64,000 nt of DNA, taken from NCBI GenBank assembly GCA_019358975.1, contig JAHHIL010000010.1:1-64000 (forward strand), in the 5' to 3' direction. A program made the translations under genes and the position numbers. Shown here in pieces: positions 46,642 through 57,360 of this stretch. Under the pieces are notes generated by a model. It saw only the letters and a program-made list of their open reading frames with translations. It was not told the origin of the DNA and made no database searches. This DNA comes from Trichocoleus desertorum ATA4-8-CV12. Its GTDB lineage: Bacteria; Cyanobacteriota; Cyanobacteriia; FACHB-46. The stretch's first letter is position 1. Every line of letters begins with the position of its first letter.

Positions 46642-47046
46642 CTCATTCTAGTGGCAAAGGTAATCAACCACTCAAAAAACCTGGCTGTCGAAAGACGTGC
46701 TGAACCTTGGCAATTAAATCTATGCGGTTCTGCTGCATTGTTCTAGCTTCCTCCTGGCAGCAGGTAAAAGATTTACAGGAACTAGGCGAATCAGTTTTTG
46801 AAACCAATGCGTTTCAATCTCAACAGGACTTGCAGCAATGCAACTAGGGTAGGGCATGCCCGAAGTCACGCTTGGGGAGAATCCCACCTCTGGCCTAGAT
46901 GACGCAAGGACTCTAAGTTAAGTGGTTTCGTAGAGCCAAGAATCCCACGTGCTTTAGCCGTGGGAGTGTCAATTACTGTACTGACACTGTACTGACTAGT
47001 TGTGAGCTAGAGGGTCATGCCGCACTCTACCCGCGATCGCAACTGG

Positions 47047-47481
47047 CTAGTGAGCTGTCACAGGCTCGGTTTTTTGCTGAGTTGATGTTGAGCCTTGAGT
47101 TCCAAGCTGAATTAATTCCACCTTGTAACCACTGGGGTCTTCCACAAAAGCAATCACAGTGGAGCCGTGCTTCATTGGCCCTGGTTCTCGCACAACTTTA
47201 CCACCGCGCTCCTTAACGGTGTTGCAGGTAGCGTAAATATCATCCACACCAATGGCAATATGGCCATAAGCATCGCCGAGATTATACTGCTCCACTCCCC
47301 AGTTGTGAGTTAGCTCAATCACGGTGTGGTCAATTTCATCGCCATACCCTACGAAGGCAAGGGTAAACTGGCCACCGGGGTAGTCTTTGCGACGCAGCAA
47401 CTTCATGCCTAAGATGTCGCAATAGAATTTGAGTGATTCTTCTAGGTCGCCAACCCGCAGCATTGTGTGGAGTAGTCGCAT
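47047..47481 (-). CDS. gloA: Lactoylglutathione lyase (glyoxalase I)
   Basis: 144 aa. [26 protein letters not shown] is the canonical start with the metal His5. The other metal ligands lie in [20 protein letters not shown] and [10 protein letters not shown]. The short form without the eukaryotic insertion fits the Ni/Co-type bacterial enzyme. It detoxifies methylglyoxal as the glutathione hemithioacetal. The C-terminal 15 residues ([15 protein letters not shown]) are a disordered tail. Confidence 0.94.
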   Translation of the reverse strand: MRLLHTMLRVGDLEESLKFYCDILGMKLLRRKDYPGGQFTLAFVGYGDEIDHTVIELTHNWGVEQYNLGDAYGHIAIGVDDIYATCNTVKERGGKVVREPGPMKHGSTVIAFVEDPSGYKVELIQLGTQGSTSTQQKTEPVTAH

Positions 47482-47644
47482 GATTTTTTCTCCCGCTTTA
47501 CATTTTTTGTTTGAGCACTCACCGGAATCTGGGACAGATCCGTAAGTAAAACTACCAGTCTAAAATTCAGAACTCTCTAAGATCACTTTTGGGTGTCCGT
47601 TTGGACGTATTCTAACAATCGGGCTGTTTGCCATTTTAGGCTGA

Positions 47645-49012
<1,368 letters not shown>

Positions 49013-49362
49013 AGGGTGGGCTCGATCAAACTCCTGGAGCAGCAACGAGTTTGAGCTGTCAATTTTTAGGTAAGAACCGAACCCTTGGGGCACCTGCCCC
49101 CAAACCCCCGCTGAGGGACGGTTGCGTCCCCCAGTCCCCCTCCAAAAGGGCTTTTTGGATTAGTGGTTGAAGTTATGAGGCATCTTTCTACTATGAGTAG
49201 GGGGTGCCTTTTTGTCTGGATTAAGACAAGCTACAACAGGTAATATGCTGGCCACAATACTATTACCTACTTAGATTTTTGCTTGGAGCCTGCTGGTGAT
49301 AATTCTTGTTTTGTGTAGTTTGTTGCTGACAGTCCTTAATTTTCTCGCTTGAATGGAGAGGG
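49013..49362. other. Spacer with a palindromic repeat
   Basis: 350 bases after eno. At 49082-49160 there is a GC-rich interspersed repeat (GGGGCACCTGCCCCC, then GAGGGAC-GGTTGC-GTCCCCC) of a kind common in cyanobacterial spacers. A second short stem (GGCATC...GGTGCC near 49177-49208, followed by TTTTTG) could terminate eno. Confidence 0.55.
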
Positions 49363-52300
49363 ATGGGTAAAAAAAATTACACTTTACTTAGATTTGTTTG
49401 GGTTTGGCAGCCCGTTCTGGCAGTGAGCAACACTTCGAAAGACATGGTTGAGCAACAAGATTCTGTAAATGCAAGTCAGAGCCCGACCAAAGCGAGTTCC
49501 CTGCTCAAGCGGGTTAAGGAAGAAACCAAACTCTTACAAACTATTTCATTGGCTATTAGTGAGTCTGCCAATTTGGAAACCGCTTTGCAGGTGGCGCTGC
49601 AACAGGTATGCGAAGCCACAGGGTGGAAGTACGGCGAGGCTTGGTTAGCTGACTCAACCCAAACTCAGTTGCAATGTAGTTCGGCTTGGTACAGCCAATC
49701 TACCTCGCTCTCCAAGTTTAGAACGCTCAGTCAGGAGATGCAGTTCCAACCTGGAGTCGGTTTGCCTGGACGAGTTTGGGCGAAGCAAAAACCAGAATGG
49801 ATTCAAGATGTTTCTCAGGAAGCCCCAACTAGCTTTTTGAGAACTGAAATTGCTCTAGAGGCAGGACTCAGAGCGAGTCTGGCCGTTCCCATTTTGGCGC
49901 GAGGGGCAGTGGTGGCTGTCCTCGTTTTTTTCATGTTTGAAGCGCGCTCTACAGATCAGCGCTTGGTGGAATTGGTGACAGCAGTAACAGCCCAATTGGG
50001 TGCGATTTTGCAACTGAAGCAAGCAGAGCAAGCGCTGCGAGAGAGTGAGGCCCGCCATCGGGCTATTTCGGATATGGCATCTGACTACGTTTACTCGGTC
50101 AGAATTGAACCGGATGGCCAACTGGTAACTGAGTGGGCTACGGAAGCTTTTTATCGTATTACTGACTACACGCTGGATGAAATTAATGCGTTAGGCGGTT
50201 GGGTCAGTCTGATTCATCCAGAGGATTTAGCGCTAACTTATCCATTTGCTCAAAATATCTCAGCTAATCAGCCTAGTGTGCTGGAGTATCGCATTATCAC
50301 CAAATCTGGCGCTACTTGTTGGTTACGGGACTATGCCCGACCAGAGTGGGATGCGGTGCAACAGCGAGTGGGGCGAATTTTAGGGGCGGTGAAAGATATT
50401 ACGGAGCGTAAGCGAGCTGAGGAAGCCCTCCGTCAAGCTGAGGTGAAGTATCGGAGCATTTTTGAGAATGCGGTTGAGGGGATTTTTCAAACGACGACCA
50501 ATGGGCAATATCTGACGGCTAACCCCATGCTGGCAACGATTTATGGCTATGACTCGCCAGAGGAGTTGAAGGCGACCTTAACTGATATCCAGCAGCAACT
50601 TTACGTTGACCCTAGCAGCCGAGCTGAATTTATGCATCTGATTCAAACCCAGGAAGCTGTATGGGGCTTTGAGTCACAGATCTACCGCAAAGATGGTACC
50701 GTGATCTGGATTTCCGAAAATGCTCGAACCATCCGAGATGATCGAGGCCAGTTGGTTGGCTATGAAGGTACGGTTGAGGATATCACCCGCCGCAAGCAAG
50801 CAGAGGAGGAGTTGCATAAGCGTGAGGGGTTGCTGCAAGGTGTAGCAGAAGCGACTCGGCACCTATTAACCAATACTAATTATGAAGCCGCGATCGCGGA
50901 AGCAATAGGCACTCTAGGCACGGCAGCAGGAGTGGATCGGGTTTATATCTACGAAAATCATCTCCATCCTGTCACGGCTGAGTTGGCGATGAGTATACGG
51001 TTTGAATGGACGCGGTCGGCGATCGCCCCCACCATTCATCAAGCGCATTCGCAAAACCAGTCCTACCAGGAATTTGGTCTCAGCCGCTGGTATGCAGCTT
51101 TATCAACGGGTCACTCCATCAGTGGCCTGACTTGTGACTTTCCTGCTGCTGAGCAGGAACTCTTGGCGCTAGATCGAATTCTTTCGATTCTACTGGTGCC
51201 AATTTTGATCGATCAGCAATTCTGGGGCTACATCGGCTTCGACGACTGTACGACAGAACGCTGCTGGTCAAAGAGTGAAGAATCTATTTTGATTGCGATG
51301 GCTGCCAGCATTGGCGGGGCTTTGAAGCGAGAGCAAGCGGCTGCCACCATTCGCTATCAAGCCTTTCATGACTTACTCACAGGCTTGCCCAACCGGATTT
51401 GTTTCAACAATCGGCTATTGCCATCCCTAACTCAGGCGCGAGGCAGTGGTCAAAATTTGGCGGTGATGTTTCTCGATTTAGATCGATTCAAAACTATCAA
51501 TGACACTCTGGGCCATGCCGTGGGAGACCACCTTTTACAACTGTCGGCTCAGCGCATTGCTAGTTGCCTTAGAGAGGGTGATGTTGTGGCTCGTTGGGGA
51601 GGAGATGAGTTTACGCTGTTATTGCCTAACCTCAGCTGTCCTGAAGCGGCTAGCAAAATTGCTCGACGGGTTCTAGAGTCGCTCAAACCTGCTTTCAATT
51701 TGGAGGGACACGATCTCTATATCACCAGTAGCATTGGCATTGCTCTATATCCGCAAGATGGCGAAGATGTACCCACATTGCTCAGAAACGCCGATGCCGC
51801 TCTCTATAAGGCCAAAGACCAGGGGCGAAATAACTACCAGTTCTACACTACGGCTTTGAATGCTCAGGCATCGGCTCGCTTGGAGCTAGAAAGTGGCTTG
51901 CATCATGCTCTAGAGCGTGGTGAGTTTGTGGTTTATTACCAACCGCAAGTAAATCTGCTCAACCAACAGATTACTTGTATGGAAGCTTTGGTGCGGTGGC
52001 AGCATCCAGAGCTGGGGTTGCTAGATCCGAAGGGTTTTATTCCATTGGCTGAAGAAAATGGGCTAATTGTGCGGATTGGAGAATGGGTGCTGCAAACTGC
52101 TTGTCAGCAGGCAAAGCAATGGCAACAGGCGGGATTTGTGCGATCGCGGGTCTCTGTCAACCTATCAGCGCGGCAATTTCAACAACCTGAACTAGTCGAA
52201 ATTGTCGCTCGCACTCTGGCCGAAAGCCAACTCTCGCCTGAATTCTTAGAACTTGAAATTACCGAAACAACGGTCATGCAAAATGCTGACTCTACCTGTG

Positions 52301-52695
52301 AAGTTTTGCATGACTTAGAGAAAATGGGAGTTTCCCTAGCGATGGATGATTTTGGCGCAGGCTACTCTTCGTTAGGGTATTTGAAGAAATTTCCGCTCCA
52401 TACCCTCAAAATTGATCAGTCTTTCATCCGGGATTTATCGATCAATTCTCAAGATGCTGCCATTGTGAGTGCTGTGATTGCTTTGGGACAAGGGCTAAAT
52501 CTGAATGTGATTGCTGAGGGCGTGGAAACTCAAGCTCAACTAGAGCGGTTGCGATCGCTCCAGTGCCAGACCATCCAGGGTTACTTGCTCAGTCCTCCCT
52601 TAGCGGTGCCGGACGCCACAGCCTTCTTGCGAAACCATTGCCTGCAATTTCCACCCACTTTGGTTTCGCAAGATCGAGTCACTGCCCAGGTTTGA
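49363..52695 (+). CDS. GAF-PAS-PAS-GAF-GGDEF-EAL signalling protein
   Basis: 1110 aa; the start could be the ATG at 49444. Order: GAF (about 45-215), PAS/PAC (230-350), PAS/PAC (355-475), GAF (480-650), GGDEF (670-835) and EAL (845-1090). GGDEF is intact (746-750, ARWGGDEF), as is the EAL motif (874-876, MEALVRW) with ELEITETTVM, DDFGAGYSSL and IAEGVET. Both synthesis and breakdown of c-di-GMP are therefore possible, as with many dual proteins, and the sensory domains would set the balance. c-di-GMP often controls motility and exopolysaccharide, which fits the hps genes in the window, but no direct link is shown. No membrane segment is evident. Confidence 0.93.
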   Translation: MGKKNYTLLRFVWVWQPVLAVSNTSKDMVEQQDSVNASQSPTKASSLLKRVKEETKLLQTISLAISESANLETALQVALQQVCEATGWKYGEAWLADSTQTQLQCSSAWYSQSTSLSKFRTLSQEMQFQPGVGLPGRVWAKQKPEWIQDVSQEAPTSFLRTEIALEAGLRASLAVPILARGAVVAVLVFFMFEARSTDQRLVELVTAVTAQLGAILQLKQAEQALRESEARHRAISDMASDYVYSVRIEPDGQLVTEWATEAFYRITDYTLDEINALGGWVSLIHPEDLALTYPFAQNISANQPSVLEYRIITKSGATCWLRDYARPEWDAVQQRVGRILGAVKDITERKRAEEALRQAEVKYRSIFENAVEGIFQTTTNGQYLTANPMLATIYGYDSPEELKATLTDIQQQLYVDPSSRAEFMHLIQTQEAVWGFESQIYRKDGTVIWISENARTIRDDRGQLVGYEGTVEDITRRKQAEEELHKREGLLQGVAEATRHLLTNTNYEAAIAEAIGTLGTAAGVDRVYIYENHLHPVTAELAMSIRFEWTRSAIAPTIHQAHSQNQSYQEFGLSRWYAALSTGHSISGLTCDFPAAEQELLALDRILSILLVPILIDQQFWGYIGFDDCTTERCWSKSEESILIAMAASIGGALKREQAAATIRYQAFHDLLTGLPNRICFNNRLLPSLTQARGSGQNLAVMFLDLDRFKTINDTLGHAVGDHLLQLSAQRIASCLREGDVVARWGGDEFTLLLPNLSCPEAASKIARRVLESLKPAFNLEGHDLYITSSIGIALYPQDGEDVPTLLRNADAALYKAKDQGRNNYQFYTTALNAQASARLELESGLHHALERGEFVVYYQPQVNLLNQQITCMEALVRWQHPELGLLDPKGFIPLAEENGLIVRIGEWVLQTACQQAKQWQQAGFVRSRVSVNLSARQFQQPELVEIVARTLAESQLSPEFLELEITETTVMQNADSTCEVLHDLEKMGVSLAMDDFGAGYSSLGYLKKFPLHTLKIDQSFIRDLSINSQDAAIVSAVIALGQGLNLNVIAEGVETQAQLERLRSLQCQTIQGYLLSPPLAVPDATAFLRNHCLQFPPTLVSQDRVTAQV

Positions 52696-52736
52696 GGCAC
52701 CTGAGTTTACCCCTCAACCAACTAGACCTCATCCAG

Positions 52737-53738
52737 CTAGAACTGCCGCAGAAATCGCAGGTCGCTGTTGTAAAGACGCCGGATATCATCAATCTGGTGC
52801 AGTACCATTGCCAAACGTTCTACCCCAAAGCCTGCCGCGAACCCAGTGTAAACTTCTGGGTCATAGCCAACTGCTTTCAGGACGTTGGGGTCTACCATGC
52901 CACAACCCAAAACTTCTAACCAGCGTCCTTTCCACTGCACGTCTACCTCTGCCGAGGGTTCGGTAAAGGGGAAGAAACTCGGACGGAAGCGGATGGGCAC
53001 ATCACCAAACATGGCTTCTAGAAAGACTTTGATTGTGCCTCGCAGATCCGAGAAGGTCAGCCCTTCGTCCACAGCTAAAATTTCGATTTGGTGAAAGACA
53101 GCGGAGTGGGTGGCATCCACTGTGTCCCGGCGATACACCCGTCCTGGCACTGCCACTCGGATGGATGGGTCATTTTCTTCCATGTAGCGAATTTGCACCG
53201 TCGAGGTGTGAGTCCGCAACAAATTCCCATCCGTCAAATACAGCGTATCCTGCATGTCACGGGCTGGATGGTCTGGTTGGAAGTTTAACGCTTCAAAGTT
53301 GTAGTAGTCGGTTTCCATTTCTGGACCTTGAGCCACGGTGTAGCCCAAACCCGTAAAGATATCCAATGCTCGGTCCATCGTGCTGTTCAGCGGATGCACT
53401 CGCCCTTGAGGCCGATACAGTCCCGGCATTGTCACATCCAGAGTCTCAGCTTCGAGCTGGGCTTGAATTTGGGCTGCTTGGAGAGCTGTGCGCTTAGCAT
53501 CTAAATCATTTTGCAAAGCTTCTTTGACTTCATTGGTCAAAGCACCAATCCGAGGACGCTCCTCAGGTGGTAGCTTGCCCATACCACCGAGGGCTTGGGA
53601 GAGTTGGCCTTTTTTCCCCAGGTACTTGACACGGAGTTGATCTAATTGATCCAGAGTTTCGGCAGTGGCGATCGCCTGTTGCGCTTCTTGGCGCAGCGCT
53701 TCCAATTGGGCTTCCAGATCGCTAGTCTGATGAGTCAT
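52737..53738 (-). CDS. pheS: Phenylalanine-tRNA ligase alpha subunit
   Basis: 333 aa. N-terminal coiled-coil ([32 protein letters not shown]) followed by the class II catalytic core: [88 protein letters not shown] and [18 protein letters not shown]. It forms an alpha2-beta2 enzyme with PheT, whose gene is not in the window. The minus-strand start is about 100 bases from the tnpB element. Confidence 0.96.
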   Translation of the reverse strand: MTHQTSDLEAQLEALRQEAQQAIATAETLDQLDQLRVKYLGKKGQLSQALGGMGKLPPEERPRIGALTNEVKEALQNDLDAKRTALQAAQIQAQLEAETLDVTMPGLYRPQGRVHPLNSTMDRALDIFTGLGYTVAQGPEMETDYYNFEALNFQPDHPARDMQDTLYLTDGNLLRTHTSTVQIRYMEENDPSIRVAVPGRVYRRDTVDATHSAVFHQIEILAVDEGLTFSDLRGTIKVFLEAMFGDVPIRFRPSFFPFTEPSAEVDVQWKGRWLEVLGCGMVDPNVLKAVGYDPEVYTGFAAGFGVERLAMVLHQIDDIRRLYNSDLRFLRQF

Positions 53739-53959
53739 GCTAGGGGTGGTTCGTAAAACAATAATCTTGAGTGCAACGCTTACCCGTGAAACGTCGCTCT
53801 ACATAATGTCAGTTTAGAGGCTAGCGTTCTGTTTTGGACAAGGTTTCCCCAGGTAGCATTTTGTCCCCTGGCAGCTGGGGTCAATTTATTGCCTCGGAAT
53901 TTAGCTAAAGCAGCAGGAGTCCCGCACTCTGGCGAAGCCGAGCGTCGGCAGGAATGCGA

Positions 53960-53984
53960 GTCCGGCGTAGGAACGGAGTCGGAC
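53960..53984. other. Hairpin in the probable left end of the tnpB element
   Basis: GTCCG pairs with CGGAC across a 15-base loop, 50 bases before tnpB. Subterminal hairpins mark IS605 left ends, but the exact boundary cannot be fixed because no empty site is available. Confidence 0.35.
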
Positions 53985-54036
53985 AATAATCTATCGGGCA
54001 TACAGACAACTTCTTCTGATGAGGTAAAATAGGGGC

Positions 54037-55233
54037 ATGAGTCAAGTCCTGACTATCTCCTGCAAACTCAAGGTCGACGAGTCGCAAGCCCAAAAACTGG
54101 ATGCGACACTCGATGCTTTTGGGCTTGCGTTGAATTGGGTTAACCAAAACACGCCTGAGCAGATAGTCAATGCAGTGAAGCTGCAATCTCTTTGCTATTA
54201 CGAAGTTCGCGCTCGTTTTGGTCTGTCGAGCAACCTGGCTCAACAGGTATGCAGACGAGTGGCAGGCTCTCGAAAAGTTGCGAAGAAAAAGAACCGCCCA
54301 GTCAAAGCATTCAGGATTGGCTTTGTCACGTACGACGCTCGAATCTTTTCGTTTCGAGAGAAGGACTGGACGGTTTCGCTCACCACGGTTGAGGGTCGTG
54401 AGCGGTTTGAATTGGCAATTGGCAACTACCAAGTCGGGGCGCTCAAAGGCTCTAGCCCAAAATCTGCCACGTTGGTTAAACGGCAGGATGGTTCCTACTA
54501 CCTTCAAATCTGCCTGGAGTCGGAACCGCCACCGCAAAAGAACAAAGATGTTTTGGGCGTAGATTTGGACAGGACTGACATTGCCTATACTTCTGAGGGG
54601 CAAACCTGGGAAGGCAAGAGTCTCCACAAAGTGCGTGACCACTATGCCAACTTGAGAGCGAAGCTCCAACACAAAGCCAGTAAGGGCACACGCAGTACAC
54701 GCCGTCGAGTGCGTGAACTGCTGCAACGGTTGTCTGGTCGTGAGCGTCGATTTCAAGCCTGGTTGAATCACAACATCTCGAAAAGTCTCGTTCAAACTGC
54801 CAAGTCTAAGCAAGCCAGCATTGCGCTGGAAGACTTGACGGGTATCCGTGAACGCACAAACCAACAACCCCGCAATAAAACCGAGCGGAGACGGTCGAAC
54901 AGTTGGGCCTTCAACCAACTGCGATTGTTTATTGAGTACAAGGCTTTGGGCGCGGGGGTGAAGGTCGTGATGGTCAATCCTGCCTATACCAGTCAAACTT
55001 GCCACCAATGCCTGCGCATCCACCCCATCCAAGGGGAGTCGTACCGGAATGGTAAGTGGTTTGCTTGTGGTCATTGTGGCTGGCACGGGGATGCTGATTT
55101 GAACGGGGCGAGAAATATTAAAACAATCGGGTTGTCGGTAATACAGCCTGGAGGCTCCTGGCTATCTTGCAAGATGGCTGGCGGGTTACTAAAACTTCCT
55201 GGGCTTTTGCAAAGTCCGCGCTGTACCGTCTAA
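54037..55233 (+). CDS. tnpB: TnpB RNA-guided nuclease, complete
   Basis: 398 aa. The RuvC catalytic triad is intact: Asp176 (VLGVDLDRT), Glu265 (IALEDLTGI) and Asp354 (DADLNGARN). The zinc ribbon has Cys322/Cys325 and Cys344/Cys347. The N-terminal wedge/REC region covers about 1-165. TnpB cuts DNA next to a short motif under the direction of an RNA made from the element's right end. No tnpA is present, so this is a tnpB-only (IS1341-type) element between pheS and surE. The stop TAA lies in the loop of the 55216 hairpin and the last residues SPRCTV match the tnpB fragment at 1-134. A long antisense frame on the other strand is a shadow. Confidence 0.93.
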   Translation: MSQVLTISCKLKVDESQAQKLDATLDAFGLALNWVNQNTPEQIVNAVKLQSLCYYEVRARFGLSSNLAQQVCRRVAGSRKVAKKKNRPVKAFRIGFVTYDARIFSFREKDWTVSLTTVEGRERFELAIGNYQVGALKGSSPKSATLVKRQDGSYYLQICLESEPPPQKNKDVLGVDLDRTDIAYTSEGQTWEGKSLHKVRDHYANLRAKLQHKASKGTRSTRRRVRELLQRLSGRERRFQAWLNHNISKSLVQTAKSKQASIALEDLTGIRERTNQQPRNKTERRRSNSWAFNQLRLFIEYKALGAGVKVVMVNPAYTSQTCHQCLRIHPIQGESYRNGKWFACGHCGWHGDADLNGARNIKTIGLSVIQPGGSWLSCKMAGGLLKLPGLLQSPRCTV

Positions 55234-55258
55234 GCGGTCAGTGTCGGGAAGACGTTAC
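55216..55258 (+). ncRNA. Right end and probable omegaRNA scaffold of the complete tnpB element
   Basis: The hairpin 55216-55247 (CCG-CGCTG-t-ACCG, loop TCTAAG, CGGT-CAGTG-t-CGG) is the same as that at 116-149, with a paired G-C where the other has G-U pairing. CTAAGCGGTCAGTGTCGGGA is identical in both. The sequence then goes directly to GACGTTAC (55251-55258). In the first copy about 22 extra bases lie between hairpin and GACGTTAC. The RNA start lies upstream, inside tnpB, and is not determined. Confidence 0.6.
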
Positions 55259-55314
55259 GCACAATCAAAGTTTGGTAGATCCGTTGACCTTATATTATTG
55301 CGTCGAATTACTCC

Positions 55315-56127
55315 ATGAGACTCCTAGTTAGTAACGACGATGGCATTTATGCCTTAGGAATTCGCAGCCTAGCGAATGGGATGGCTGAGGCAGGTCATGA
55401 AGTGACAGTTGTTTGCCCCGATCGAGAGCGATCGGCTACAGGCCACGGCTTAACCCTGCATAGCCCCATCCGAGCGGAAGAAGTCGAATCAGTCTTTCAT
55501 CCCAGCGTCAAGGCTTGGGCCTGTTCAGGAACTCCTTCAGATTGTGTTAAGTTGGCTTTAGGAGCACTGCTGGACAATCCACCAGATTTTGTGCTCTCTG
55601 GCATTAATCACGGTTCTAATCTGGGGACTGATGTGCTCTACTCAGGCACAGTCTCAGCGGCGATGGAAGGGGTAATTGAAGGAATCCCCAGCATTGCCTT
55701 TAGTTTGACCAGTTTTAGCTGTAAAGAATTTCAGCCAGCCGTACACTTCGCGCAAACCTTACTGACTCAACTGGCTCAACACCCCTTGCCTAAGCTCGTC
55801 CTGCTAAACGTCAACGTACCCGCAGTCCCATTACAAGACATCATGGGTGTTGCCATTACTCGCCAAGGCGTTCGACGTTACACAGACATTTTTCAGAAAC
55901 GCCTAGACCCTAGGGGCAAAACCTACTATTGGCTGGCGGGAGAAGTGCTAGAGGATGTCACGGATGAAGTCGATCTCAAAGAGGGTAACGAGGCGCTTAC
56001 GGATGTGCAAGCCATTCGTAACAACTACATTACTGTTACTCCACTCCAATACAACTTAACTTCTGTAGACGGACTCACCAATTTACAGAAGTGGCAAGTA
56101 AAGTTCCCGGACTATCCATTGCTTTAA
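55315..56127 (+). CDS. surE: 5'/3'-nucleotidase SurE
   Basis: 270 aa. [16 protein letters not shown] supplies the paired metal-binding aspartates. [12 protein letters not shown], the Asn in [26 protein letters not shown] and [10 protein letters not shown] complete the SurE signature. It hydrolyses nucleoside monophosphates and short polyphosphate. The start lies about 55 bases after the end of the tnpB element, so the insertion replaced its original upstream region. Confidence 0.94.
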   Translation: MRLLVSNDDGIYALGIRSLANGMAEAGHEVTVVCPDRERSATGHGLTLHSPIRAEEVESVFHPSVKAWACSGTPSDCVKLALGALLDNPPDFVLSGINHGSNLGTDVLYSGTVSAAMEGVIEGIPSIAFSLTSFSCKEFQPAVHFAQTLLTQLAQHPLPKLVLLNVNVPAVPLQDIMGVAITRQGVRRYTDIFQKRLDPRGKTYYWLAGEVLEDVTDEVDLKEGNEALTDVQAIRNNYITVTPLQYNLTSVDGLTNLQKWQVKFPDYPLL

Positions 56128-56375
56128 TCGCAGAAATAAATAGGTCTTTCGGGCAGGAGTTTTCTGTCAAGTGGCGAAAATCTCTTAAAAGTAGGGCTTC
56201 GATCACTAACAAAGGGAACAATTTTAATTAAGTTGGAATCATACAGGAGTTTCTCCAAACTAAATTATTTGTAGATTCAACGTTTGTAATAGCCAGTGTG
56301 AGGCCAGGGTGAGGTCAGTGAGCCATCGGGCTGATGAGGACTCCGCATTAATCTGCAATCAAGTTCATCTAGAGC

Positions 56376-57284
56376 ATGCATAACCAATTTACAGTTAATT
56401 TTTGGGGAGTCAGGGGCAGTATTGCTTGTCCTGGGTCTGAAACTGTTCGCTACGGCGGCAATACACCTTGTGTTGAGATGCGCGTCAATGGTCATCGACT
56501 GATCTTTGATGGTGGCACTGGCCTGCGGGTTTTAGGGCAGAGCATGTTATCCGCTATGCCTGTAGAAGCTTACATGTTTTTTACGCACTCTCATTGGGAT
56601 CATATTCAAGGCTTTCCCTTTTTTACCCCTGCTTTTATTAAAGGAAATCGCTTTCATATCTATGGGGCGATCGCGCCGAATGGCTCCGATGTGGAGCAGC
56701 GTTTGAACGATCAGATGCTTCACCCTAACTTTCCGGTGCCCCTCCAAGTGATGGGAGCCGAGCTGGATTTTCAAAGCATTGAGGTTGGCCAGCCTCTGCA
56801 AATTGACGACATCACCATCGAAAATGCACCACTGAATCACCCTGGTGAAGCCATTGGTTATCGAGTCAGTTGGAAGAATCATGCAGTTGCCTACGTCACC
56901 GATACGGAGCATTTCCCAGACCGCTTAGATGAAAACGCACTCTGGTTGGCCAGAGAAGCCGATGTTTTGATTTACGATGCCACTTACACCGACGAAGAAT
57001 ACCACTCACCCAAGACTAGTAAGGTTGGTTGGGGGCATTCTACCTGGCAAGAAGCCGTCAAGGTAGCCAAAGCGGCAGGGGTGAAAAAGCTGGTTATTTT
57101 CCACCACGACCCGATCCACAATGATGATTTTCTCGATCAGGTGGGAGAACAGGTAGCACGAGTTTTTCCAAATAGCCTGATGGCTTGGGAAGGATTATCG
57201 ATTCAGCTCACCACTGTCGCTACGTTGCCCGAAGCAGAACTAGAACCATCGGTCGTCGAGGCGACCATCTCTGCCTCGGCTTAA
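56376..57284 (+). CDS. MBL-fold metallo-hydrolase
   Basis: 302 aa. WGVRGSIACPGSETVRYGGNTPCVEM begins a beta-lactamase-fold domain. Metal ligands are in FFTHSHWDHIQGFPFF (HxHxDH as HSHWDH), AYVTDTEH (Asp/His) and LVIFHHDPIHNDD. This is the Lactamase_B_2 type seen in cyclic-nucleotide phosphodiesterases, phosphonate PhnP and RNase Z relatives. The substrate is unknown. Confidence 0.85.
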   Translation: MHNQFTVNFWGVRGSIACPGSETVRYGGNTPCVEMRVNGHRLIFDGGTGLRVLGQSMLSAMPVEAYMFFTHSHWDHIQGFPFFTPAFIKGNRFHIYGAIAPNGSDVEQRLNDQMLHPNFPVPLQVMGAELDFQSIEVGQPLQIDDITIENAPLNHPGEAIGYRVSWKNHAVAYVTDTEHFPDRLDENALWLAREADVLIYDATYTDEEYHSPKTSKVGWGHSTWQEAVKVAKAAGVKKLVIFHHDPIHNDDFLDQVGEQVARVFPNSLMAWEGLSIQLTTVATLPEAELEPSVVEATISASA

Positions 57285-57360
57285 CGAACTCTGCTGCGAG
57301 ACTTCTGGTCAGCCAAATCTTTTCGTTCACAAGCTCCTGCTATGTGTCAAAATGTAAAGC

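Larger units (their letters stand above)
46432..46972 (+). mobile_element. Small IS605-like element carrying only a ribbon-helix-helix gene
   Basis: The left and right ends carry matching imperfect hairpins in the same orientation: CCCACATGCTTTGGCGGTGGGA (broken: CCCAC, loop, GTGGGA) at 46434-46456 and CCCAC-GTGCTTTAGCC-GTGGGA at 46944-46965. Same-orientation subterminal hairpins are the hallmark of IS200/IS605 ends, and GTGCTTTAGCCGTGGGAGTGTCA is typical of cyanobacterial right ends. No tnpA or tnpB frame lies between them. The only gene is the 42-aa protein on the minus strand. It is best read as a non-autonomous derivative. Confidence 0.65.

Noticed and set aside
46680-46940. Remnant tnpB inside the small IS605-like element
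   Set aside because: No RuvC or zinc-ribbon motif could be read in any frame of this stretch.
53905-55086. 393-codon open frame on the minus strand across tnpB
   Set aside because: It lies antisense to the well-supported tnpB frame, has no recognisable motifs, and its composition mirrors the tnpB codons.
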